11,300 nucleotides of DNA, taken from Candidatus Aquidulcis frankliniae (lineage in GTDB: Bacteria; Chloroflexota; Limnocylindria; Limnocylindrales; Limnocylindraceae). Under the pieces are notes generated by a model. It did no database searches and was not told the DNA's origin. It saw nothing but the letters and a program-made list of their open reading frames with translations. Numbering within the stretch: position 1 is the stretch's first letter; each line of letters opens with the position of its first letter. This document shows, piece by piece, positions 1 through 6,406 of this stretch. Made by a program: the position numbers and the translations under genes. The DNA is taken from assembly GCA_009925905.1 (NCBI GenBank), contig RFPZ01000041.1, positions 1-11,300 on the forward strand, written 5' to 3'.

Positions 1-459
1 GATGCGCTGGAGTGGGCCGCACTTGATGCCGCTGATCGTCGTGGCGTTCCCGTATTTGGCATCTGTCGCGGACTTCAGTTCCTCAACGTGCACCGCGGCG
101 GTTCGCTGCTGCAACATGTTGAGGGTCAGGTCGGCGCGGCGTATCCAGCATCACCCGCACTCTCGCACCCGCTCGACGTGCAAAGCGGTACCAAGCTGGC
201 ACAGATTCTCGGTGATCGCACGACGCCACTCGCAGTAAACAGCTATCACCATCAGGCGGTGAGCCCAGAGCGACTCGCGCCCACGTTGCGGGCCTCAGCC
301 TTTACCGACTCACCGCGCGGCGTCCTTATTGAGGGGCTTGAGGAGCCAGGTGAGCGATTTGTGTTGGGTGTGCAGTGCCACCCTGAGCGCACAGAGAGCA
401 GCCCCGCCGACTTGGAGCGGGTCTGGGCCGCATTCATCGAGGCGGCCCGCCAGCGCTAA
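1..459 (+). CDS. Gamma-glutamyl-GABA hydrolase-like class I glutamine amidotransferase (peptidase C26), 3' part
   Basis: The 5' end lies outside the window; 152 residues remain and the frame is open from base 1. The visible part has the nucleophile elbow GICRGLQ with Cys22 (codon 64-66). It also has the C-terminal catalytic pair in GVQCHPE, His127 and Glu129, so all three catalytic residues are present. The segment NSYHHQAV before the His motif and the HPER ending are typical of the PuuD-like C26 family, which hydrolyses gamma-glutamyl amides such as gamma-glutamyl-GABA in the cytoplasm. Family members are usually about 230-260 residues, so roughly 90 N-terminal residues should lie upstream. 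The gene ends in TAA 47 bases before the regulator gene. No polyamine or GABA gene is visible nearby, so the exact substrate is open. Other C26 members cleave folate polyglutamates or act in amino-acid ligase pathways. Confidence 0.88.
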   Translation, partial: DALEWAALDAADRRGVPVFGICRGLQFLNVHRGGSLLQHVEGQVGAAYPASPALSHPLDVQSGTKLAQILGDRTTPLAVNSYHHQAVSPERLAPTLRASAFTDSPRGVLIEGLEEPGERFVLGVQCHPERTESSPADLERVWAAFIEAARQR

Positions 460-470
460 ACCTGAGGGGT

Positions 471-486
471 ACTCCCAACTGGGAGT
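471..486. promoter_or_regulatory. Perfect inverted repeat, possible operator of the WYL-type regulator
   Basis: ACTCCC (471-476) and GGGAGT (481-486) are exact reverse complements separated by AACT. The repeat is intergenic and ends seven bases before the -10-like element at 494-499, so it would cover the -35 and spacer region. This is a usual place for a repressor site. It is not followed by a T run, so it is a poor intrinsic terminator for the upstream hydrolase gene. Its use as the regulator's own operator is inference from position and symmetry. Confidence 0.4.
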
Positions 487-490
487 GGAG

Positions 491-499
491 TGGCACAAT
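491..499 (+). promoter_or_regulatory. Extended -10-like element at the regulator start, possible leaderless promoter
   Basis: TGG followed by CACAAT (494-499) matches an extended -10 pattern. Seven bases separate it from the ATG at 507, so transcription would begin at or beside the start codon. No Shine-Dalgarno sequence is present upstream of that ATG, which agrees with a leaderless mRNA. No clear -35 hexamer is seen. A nearly identical arrangement precedes the Rieske oxygenase gene at 10142-10159. Confidence 0.35.
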
Positions 500-506
500 C
501 TGAGCC

Positions 507-1529
507 ATGAGCAGCCACCCGCCTGAGGGCGACACCGACTTCCAGAAGAGCGATCGGAGCGCCCGACTCCTGCGCACCCTTCGCTATGTTGAGGCCGCCG
601 GTGAGGCAGGGATACGCCCAGAAGATCTTGCGAAGAAGCTCGGCGTCAGCCGGCGCACCGCCTATCGCGACCTACAGGCGCTGGAAGCGACTGTCGGCGT
701 ACCAGTGTGGAACAGCCTCGGCCGATGGGGCGTCTCACAAGAGGGGCTCTTGCCAGAACTTCGATTCAGTAAAGACGAAGCGATCTCGGTAGTGCTTGCA
801 GCGCGACTTCTCGCGAAGTTTTCCACCGGCTACGACCCTGAGCTTGGAGCCGCGCTGATGAAACTTGGCAGCCTGCTTGAGGATCCGTTGCGCAGCGCAG
901 TAGAGCGAACGGTGACACAGCTCAGCCAACTCATCACCGATAGTGATGCACGTGACCGACTGCGCCTGCTCACAACTGCGTGGGTGACCGGACGGGTCGT
1001 TGAGTTTGACTACGCACCAGCATGGAGTAATCCGGGGAGCAGTCGGCGGGCACGAGTTCATCCGTATTTGATGGAGCCGTCGGCGGCAACACACACCACC
1101 TACCTGATCGGACACGACGAGACGCGCAGCGCGCTGCGCACCTTCCGTGTCGATCGCATCAGCAACGTGCGCATCACCACAGCAACGTTTGAGCTGCCGA
1201 AAGAGGTTGAACTTGAACGCACCCTTGCCTCGGCGTGGGACATCGTTGCCGACCAGCCGCTTGAAGAGATCGTCATTCGTTTCAGCAAGGAGTCAGCAGC
1301 CCGCGCGAAGGAAACGCGCTGGCATCCATCGCAGTCTATTGAAGAGCAATCGGACGGGTCACTGATCTGGCGCGCTCGCATCTCGGGACTTCTTGAGATT
1401 CGCGCCTGGGTGCTGACCTGGGGTGAAGGTGCCGAGGTGCTCCGACCAGAGACGCTGCGCGATGACATGGCGCGCACCCACCAGGCTGCCGCCGCGCGAT
1501 ACGGCGCAAACACGAAGTCGAACGCCTAG
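507..1529 (+). CDS. YafY-like transcriptional regulator with HTH and WYL-type domains
   Basis: The protein has 340 residues, the usual size for this family. An N-terminal winged helix-turn-helix covers about residues 18-75, with recognition-helix sequence LGVSRRTAYRDLQALE (45-60), typical of the HTH_11/DeoR-like domain. A WYL-type domain follows at about 148-225, ending in the conserved FRVDRIS (213-219). A WCX-like C-terminal domain covers about 252-330. The signature Trp-Tyr-Leu is here Thr198-Tyr199-Leu200, so the first residue is changed while the Arg residues of FRVDR are kept. WYL domains sense ligands, in known cases nucleic acids or nucleotides, and several such proteins control phage-defence or DNA-damage genes. 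The ATG at 507 is chosen because it begins the homologous region and sits behind a -10-like box. The stop is two bases before the HD-domain gene, so the two are probably co-transcribed. The ligand and targets are unknown. Confidence 0.88.
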   Translation: MSSHPPEGDTDFQKSDRSARLLRTLRYVEAAGEAGIRPEDLAKKLGVSRRTAYRDLQALEATVGVPVWNSLGRWGVSQEGLLPELRFSKDEAISVVLAARLLAKFSTGYDPELGAALMKLGSLLEDPLRSAVERTVTQLSQLITDSDARDRLRLLTTAWVTGRVVEFDYAPAWSNPGSSRRARVHPYLMEPSAATHTTYLIGHDETRSALRTFRVDRISNVRITTATFELPKEVELERTLASAWDIVADQPLEEIVIRFSKESAARAKETRWHPSQSIEEQSDGSLIWRARISGLLEIRAWVLTWGEGAEVLRPETLRDDMARTHQAAAARYGANTKSNA

Positions 1530-1531
1530 CT

Positions 1532-2932
1532 ATGGACGCGGAGCAGTTCAAGGCGGTCAACTTAATCAGCGACCCGATCCACGGCTATATCGAGCTCACC
1601 AAGCGCCTCACTCCCGAAGGCGCCGCAGCCACTGGCCACGCTGAAGAAGATGCCGCCGAAGAGGATCTGCTCGACAGCCCCTGGCTCCAGCGGCTACGCC
1701 GGATCAGCCAACTACAGAGCGCCCGCTGGGTCTTCCCCACCGCCGAGCACAGCCGCTTCGCGCACGGTCTTGGCGTAATGCATGAGGCAGGCCTCTGGGC
1801 ACGACACCTTTATCCGTCCCTCGCAACCCGACTGACCAACGACGGTGAAACGCCACCAAGCGAAGGGCTCGTTGTCGAAACGCTCCGTGTGGCGGGACTC
1901 CTGCACGACGTTGGTCACGGACCGTTCGCGCACTTCTTCGATCACGCCGTTCTAGAGGCGTTCCCTGCGCCAGCCGACCCGCGCCGACCAGCAGGAAAGC
2001 GCCTCGCCCATGAGGATCTCTCCGCGCTGATCATTGAAAAGGAGCTCGCGCCGATCATCACAAAGCTGCGTCGCGCACCGGGCGACTCCGCTGCTCGTGA
2101 CGCCTTCAACGCCACAGAATCAATTGATCCGCGCTGGGTAAGCTTCCTCATTTCAAAACCGCCACTGGAAGATCCAGCGATCCCGTCTTGGGTGCGCATC
2201 ATGCAGCCGCTCCTCTCGGGCGTCTTCACCGTTGACAACCTTGACTATGTTCGACGCGATGCCTACATGACGGGCGTGCGCATCGCGGCGGTTGATGTGG
2301 AACGCCTTCGCCACTACAGCTTCATTGGCGCGCGTGGCCTTACACTGTACGAACCGGCCGTCGGTGCACTCGAGTCATTCCTCGGCGCGCGACAATTCCT
2401 CTACCAACAGGTCTACCTGCATCGCACCGTTCGCGGCATTGACCTCGACATGAAGGAGGCGTTTGCGCCAGGGATTCGCGCGATCTTCGGCGACACCTCG
2501 CCGGCCGACGATCTTGCCGCCTACCTCGAACTGGACGAGTACACCCTGCTGCATCAGGCGGCGCGCTGGTCGCGCGGCCAAGATCTTTCACTCAATCCAC
2601 AACCAAAAGACGGCACCGTCACCCCCGCCGTGGCCGACGCCTGGCGCGCCGTTCTCTTCCGCAGCCCGCGATGGCAGATGGAGGAGGAGTTCCGCGCCGA
2701 TTACTTCGACGAGTCAATGCCAGAGAGTTTCCATGCAGAACTTGGCGCACCAGTCCCTGGGGAGGTCGAGATCGATGTGGCCTACTGCGACCCTCGCCAC
2801 GTCGAGGGTGATGCTGCCGACCGACTTCTCGCTGTGGAGGGTTCCAACGGCCGTGAGGCACGCCCAATCTCAAGCCTATTACTGAAGCTCCCCTTGTACT
2901 CGGTAGTCGCTAGGCGGTATCGTCGCCGCTAA
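1532..2932 (+). CDS. HD-domain phosphohydrolase, SAMHD1/COG1078 type (putative dNTP triphosphohydrolase)
   Basis: The protein has 466 residues. The family signature is complete: DPIHGYI near the N-terminus (14-20), LQRLRRISQLQSA (52-64), HSRFAHGLGVMH (73-84) with metal ligand His78, GLLHDVGHGPFAH (122-134) with His125-Asp126, and VDNLDYVRRD (234-243) with Asp235 as the fourth metal ligand. Known relatives are cytoplasmic metal-dependent dNTP triphosphohydrolases that release triphosphate, and SAMHD1 limits viruses by lowering dNTP levels. Residues 30-47 form an acidic Ala/Glu/Asp-rich insert before the QRLRRI motif. The C-terminal half has no motif I can name. The ATG follows the regulator's TAG by two bases and has no Shine-Dalgarno sequence, which suggests translational coupling. 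The substrate is unproven; some COG1078 proteins act on other nucleotides. Confidence 0.88.
   Translation: MDAEQFKAVNLISDPIHGYIELTKRLTPEGAAATGHAEEDAAEEDLLDSPWLQRLRRISQLQSARWVFPTAEHSRFAHGLGVMHEAGLWARHLYPSLATRLTNDGETPPSEGLVVETLRVAGLLHDVGHGPFAHFFDHAVLEAFPAPADPRRPAGKRLAHEDLSALIIEKELAPIITKLRRAPGDSAARDAFNATESIDPRWVSFLISKPPLEDPAIPSWVRIMQPLLSGVFTVDNLDYVRRDAYMTGVRIAAVDVERLRHYSFIGARGLTLYEPAVGALESFLGARQFLYQQVYLHRTVRGIDLDMKEAFAPGIRAIFGDTSPADDLAAYLELDEYTLLHQAARWSRGQDLSLNPQPKDGTVTPAVADAWRAVLFRSPRWQMEEEFRADYFDESMPESFHAELGAPVPGEVEIDVAYCDPRHVEGDAADRLLAVEGSNGREARPISSLLLKLPLYSVVARRYRRR
2894..2923 (+). promoter_or_regulatory. Weak candidate promoter for the subtilisin-like protease gene
   Basis: TTGTAC (2894-2899) and TATCGT (2918-2923) are separated by 18 bases inside the last codons of the HD-domain gene. 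Each hexamer matches the sigma-70 consensus only partly. If used, transcription would start near 2930 and give a leader of about 58 bases that carries the hairpin at 2961-2982. Read-through from the regulator/HD unit is an equally good explanation. Confidence 0.2.
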
Positions 2933-2945
2933 GGGGCCGCCCAAC

Positions 2946-2982
2946 CCTCATTCGAGGATTGCCTCCCCGCAACAAGGGAGGC
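2946..2982 (+). promoter_or_regulatory. Leader hairpin covering the Shine-Dalgarno sequence of the protease gene
   Basis: GCCTCCC (2961-2967) and GGGAGGC (2976-2982) are exact reverse complements with the loop CGCAACAA. The right arm contains the whole ribosome binding site GGGAGG (2976-2981), six bases from the ATG at 2988. Two upstream segments, CCTC (2946-2949) and GAGG (2954-2957), can pair with each other. GAGG can instead pair with CCTC of the left arm (2962-2965), which would free the ribosome binding site. The 7-bp GC-rich stem should dominate, so the default state would be poorly translated. With no T run, it is not a clear terminator. Confidence 0.45.
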
Positions 2983-2987
2983 TCACC

Positions 2988-5900
2988 ATGAATCAGTACC
3001 CCGCCCGGTCAGCACGACGCGCTCTGATCGCTATCGCACTCATCTCCGCAGCACTCGTGACGCCGTCACCTGTCGCCGCAACCTCCAAGGCCGGACTGTT
3101 CTCAGGCGCGAAGCGAATTGAGAGCAGCGTACTGTTGCGTGGGGCGGACAAACGCGGCAATTTGCATCTCCTCGTCACCCTGCGCACTCCAGGTATCGGC
3201 GTACTGCGGGCCGCTGGCGGGGCGGCAGAGTCCTACGCATTTCGTGGCGCGCAGATTCGCGAGCGCATGGGTGCACGCGCGTTCGTCGCTGCACTGGGTG
3301 GCACCGTCCATGGTGAATATCAATACATTCTCAACGGGCTCCGTGTCCAAATTCCCGCGTCACAACTTGAGGCTCTCCGGGCAAATCCGAATGTTGTCGA
3401 TGTTCAGCTAGTCACCCGATATCAACGATCGTCTGTCACTGGCGGTGTAGTAACGGGCCGAGGGGGAGCACTCCCTTCAAACGCAAGCGCAGCAGTTGAG
3501 GTACAGGCAAAGAACGTCTGGGCGCAGACCTTGACCTCGAGAGCTGGCACTGGCTTCGGAATTAAGGTTGCGGTCATTGACTCGGGCATCGACTACAGCC
3601 ACGACCTGTTTGTTCGGGACGGTGACACCACCTTCCCAACAGCCAAGGTCCCCCTTGGGTACGACCTCGTCGGCGACGACTACGCTCCGGGCAACGGCGG
3701 CTTGAGTGAGTTGCCCCAGCCCGACAGTGACCCAATGGACTGTGACATTTCTGCTGGTGGCGGTCACGGCACACACGTAGCAGGCACGATTGCGGGCTAC
3801 GGCATCAAGGCAAATGGCGACACCTATGGCATCTCGAGCTCAGAGCGCTATACCAGTTCGCTTGATGTCTCGAACTTCAAGATTGCCCCTGGAATGGCGC
3901 CTCTCGCTACGCTCATCGCCATCCGTGTCTTTGGCTGCCAAGGTGGAACGGAGCTGGCAGCTGACGGTATTGAGAAGGCCGTGGCGCTCGGTGCCAACGT
4001 CATCAACCTCTCGCTAGGCTCGCCATACGGCATTAAAGGGGGCGCCGAGCAGACGGCCATTAACGCCGCAGAGAAGGCTGGGGTCACCGTCGTCGTTGCC
4101 GCGGGCAATGACGGCGAGCAGCCGTTCTTGGTCGGCACTCCTTCAACCGAAGATGGTGCAATCTCGGTAGCTGCGCTCAATGACCGCGCCACCTATCCCG
4201 CAGCCACCGTCTCGTATCTATGGGGTGGCGTCCCAACGCTTGTTGGTGGTGGAACTGGGGCGGGATTCTTGAACACCAATCTCTATGACTTAAGTACTCC
4301 ACTGCAAAAAAACATCCACAGCCTGAAGCAGGTTGCGGATTCCAGCCTCTATTCGCTCGGCTGCCCAGCCACTGGTGATGGCGGTAACACGTACACGCCT
4401 GACTGGGATGTGGCGGGTGAGAACCTCACGGACAAGATCGTGATCCTCCGCCGCGGCGAATGCACCTTCAAGGAGAAGGTGGATGCGATGATCGCGAAGG
4501 GGGCGGCAGCTGTGGTCATCTTGCAGAACTCGACCATCCTCTCTGGCGGAGATACGACCTCGTATCCGCCATTCCAGGGCCCCGACACGCCAACGGCGAG
4601 CATCCCTGTGCTTATGGCGAATGGCGAAGCAGAGACAGCGCTGCAAACTGCCTTGACAACTTACGATCTTGAAGGCCATCAAGCGACGCTCGGCAGCCGC
4701 ACATTCGGTATTGCGAACTCCGACTACCACACCGTTGCCGAGTTTTCGTCGGGCGGGCCGCGCTGGGGCGACCTGGCGCTCAAACCTGAGCTTGCAGCGC
4801 CGGGTGTCGACATTGTCTCTGCCGCATCGGGAAGTTCAAGCGGTGAGGCGGCATGGTTCAGCGGCACGTCAATGGCGACCCCTGTCGTCGCTGGCGTTGC
4901 TGCACTCGTGAAGCAGGCGAACCCCAAGTGGACGCCTGCGCTTATCAAATCGGCACTTATCAACACCTCCAAGTCAGTTGGAAACTCAATTCAGCTCCGA
5001 ACCGTTGGTGCGGGGCGCGTCAACGCGTTGAATGCGGTGAAAGCGAAAGTGACGATTGATGCTGGGCCGAATGCCACCCTGAGCTTTGGCATGGTTTATG
5101 GAGATTCGTCGGCGACGCTCACACGAACGAAAACCTTCGTGGTAAAAAACAACGGCACGACTACTACTGGGTACAAGTTCACCGCAGGAGCGGCGGCGGG
5201 ATTCACGATTCCTTCTGGAGTTACGGTAAGTCTCTACTCAGGCTCGATACTTCTAAAGAGCACAACTGTGGTGTACCTCTCTCCGGGGCAGTACAAGACG
5301 CTCAGTGTGCGTCTTACGGCAACCGTCGACGCTCAGCGCAGTTTCGATCCTGGCTACTACAACGATGGCGCTGATGGGGACGGCACTGTCTTGGGAGGCA
5401 TGCTGAACGTCATCGTAAGCGGTACTTCCGCTGGGAAGCCGACGCTGCGACTCCCTGTCATTGCGATCCTAAGGCACACGGAACGATTCTCCTTCGGCAT
5501 CACCGACAGCACTGCGCCGTACGACATTGAAGTGAACGTGCTCACTGGAGCCCAAGATGCAAAGACGAGTGCGGGGGCGCCATTTGGCAATGTCGATCTC
5601 TGGCCCTATGCGTGGCTCGCGCGCGACGGCCGCGAGCGTATTGGTAATGGCGCCGACATCAAGAACATCGGTGCGGGGGCATATTGGATGCCCGAGGACT
5701 GGGCTACAACGGGCAGCAGTAACGGCATTTTTGAGATCGTGATTACGACATGGGAGAGCTTCTATAACGGAGCCCTTCACGAGTGGGTCGTTGAGCTTGA
5801 TGCGGACAATGATGGGTCAAGCGACCAAGTCATCGTCGTGGCCGACAGCGGTGCATTGGCCTCTGGTTATCCCTCAGGTGTGCTTGGCTGCCTCTATGTC

Positions 5901-6326
5901 GATACGCTCGGATGGAACGGTGACCCAGGTGCAATGTATGAGCTAGAGGAAGCTGATTGTTTCATCTACGCAGAGCCCGTCAGCTCAGTGATGTATATCT
6001 CCTTAAAGCAGGGATACTTCTGGGACACAATCGATGGAGCGAAATTCCGCGTCAGCACCTACAACGGTGGAGGCTGGGATTCGGATAGCTCGGGAAGTTC
6101 GTGGCTCTATGTGAAGTTTGACGAGCTTGTCGGTGATAGTTGGAACCCGAGTGTGCAGATTGCTACGAGTTCAACAGGAATTTCTGCCCCAGATCGGCTA
6201 TTCACCCTCGGTCATCCAGCGGTTTCCGGCGGTGCAACACCAAGCCTTGGCTGGATCTTCTGGAACCAGTGGCATAGCGGCCCAAGCACAGAGATCTACG
6301 AGGTGCTCATCCCAGTAACAGATTGA
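2988..6326 (+). CDS. Secreted S8 subtilisin-like serine protease with inhibitor I9 and PA domains and a long C-terminal extension
   Basis: The protein has 1112 residues. A signal peptide is visible: a basic N-terminus (Arg7, Arg10, Arg11), a hydrophobic core at about 12-25, and a likely cleavage after VAA at residue 31. An I9-like propeptide covers about 55-145. The catalytic triad is Asp198 in VAVIDSG, His260 in GGHGTHVAG and Ser628 in SGTSMATP, with oxyanion Asn374 in AAGND. A protease-associated (PA) domain is inserted between His and Ser (about 440-560; core KIVILRRGECTFKEKV). After the catalytic domain comes an Fn3-like beta-rich region (about 690-830), then roughly 280 residues of unrecognised, aromatic-rich sequence with an Asp-rich possible Ca site, DADNDGSSD (938-946). 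Cys residues at 252, 317, 459, 492, 968 and 991 fit a disulfide-stabilised exported enzyme. There is no LPXTG or C-terminal membrane helix, so it is probably released. The start has a strong GGGAGG site. Confidence 0.93.
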   Translation: MNQYPARSARRALIAIALISAALVTPSPVAATSKAGLFSGAKRIESSVLLRGADKRGNLHLLVTLRTPGIGVLRAAGGAAESYAFRGAQIRERMGARAFVAALGGTVHGEYQYILNGLRVQIPASQLEALRANPNVVDVQLVTRYQRSSVTGGVVTGRGGALPSNASAAVEVQAKNVWAQTLTSRAGTGFGIKVAVIDSGIDYSHDLFVRDGDTTFPTAKVPLGYDLVGDDYAPGNGGLSELPQPDSDPMDCDISAGGGHGTHVAGTIAGYGIKANGDTYGISSSERYTSSLDVSNFKIAPGMAPLATLIAIRVFGCQGGTELAADGIEKAVALGANVINLSLGSPYGIKGGAEQTAINAAEKAGVTVVVAAGNDGEQPFLVGTPSTEDGAISVAALNDRATYPAATVSYLWGGVPTLVGGGTGAGFLNTNLYDLSTPLQKNIHSLKQVADSSLYSLGCPATGDGGNTYTPDWDVAGENLTDKIVILRRGECTFKEKVDAMIAKGAAAVVILQNSTILSGGDTTSYPPFQGPDTPTASIPVLMANGEAETALQTALTTYDLEGHQATLGSRTFGIANSDYHTVAEFSSGGPRWGDLALKPELAAPGVDIVSAASGSSSGEAAWFSGTSMATPVVAGVAALVKQANPKWTPALIKSALINTSKSVGNSIQLRTVGAGRVNALNAVKAKVTIDAGPNATLSFGMVYGDSSATLTRTKTFVVKNNGTTTTGYKFTAGAAAGFTIPSGVTVSLYSGSILLKSTTVVYLSPGQYKTLSVRLTATVDAQRSFDPGYYNDGADGDGTVLGGMLNVIVSGTSAGKPTLRLPVIAILRHTERFSFGITDSTAPYDIEVNVLTGAQDAKTSAGAPFGNVDLWPYAWLARDGRERIGNGADIKNIGAGAYWMPEDWATTGSSNGIFEIVITTWESFYNGALHEWVVELDADNDGSSDQVIVVADSGALASGYPSGVLGCLYVDTLGWNGDPGAMYELEEADCFIYAEPVSSVMYISLKQGYFWDTIDGAKFRVSTYNGGGWDSDSSGSSWLYVKFDELVGDSWNPSVQIATSSTGISAPDRLFTLGHPAVSGGATPSLGWIFWNQWHSGPSTEIYEVLIPVTD

Positions 6327-6350
6327 TCAGAGTCCTCGATGTCTGGAGTT

Positions 6351-6390
6351 GGCGCGCCAATCGTTCGGGTTGGCGCGCCGCTCTGTTTTC
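6351..6390 (+). terminator. Rho-independent terminator after the protease gene
   Basis: GGCGCGCCAA (6351-6360) and TTGGCGCGCC (6370-6379) form a perfect 10-bp stem with the loop TCGTTCGGG, followed by CTCTGTTTTC. The hairpin begins 24 bases after the protease stop codon. It lies in the 80-base gap between convergent genes (6327-6406). The minus strand has no T run after the stem, so it looks directional, ending rightward transcription. Confidence 0.75.
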
Positions 6391-6406
6391 TACCTTGAAT
6401 GATGAA

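Noticed and set aside
471..486. Inverted repeat as a terminator of the hydrolase gene
   Set aside because: Only a 6-bp stem and no T run follows; an operator role fits its place better.
735..1513. Minus-strand open frames inside the regulator gene (735-1115 and 1100-1513)
   Set aside because: Arg/Ser/Cys-rich translations without domains, opposite a well-supported regulator; expected in GC-rich DNA.
2961..2982. Hairpin as a terminator of the HD-domain gene
   Set aside because: No T run follows and the right arm is the ribosome binding site of the next gene, so control of translation is the better reading.
3848..4730. Minus-strand open frames inside the protease gene (3848-4192 and 4290-4730)
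   Set aside because: Both lie opposite conserved catalytic and PA-domain sequence and have no recognisable product.
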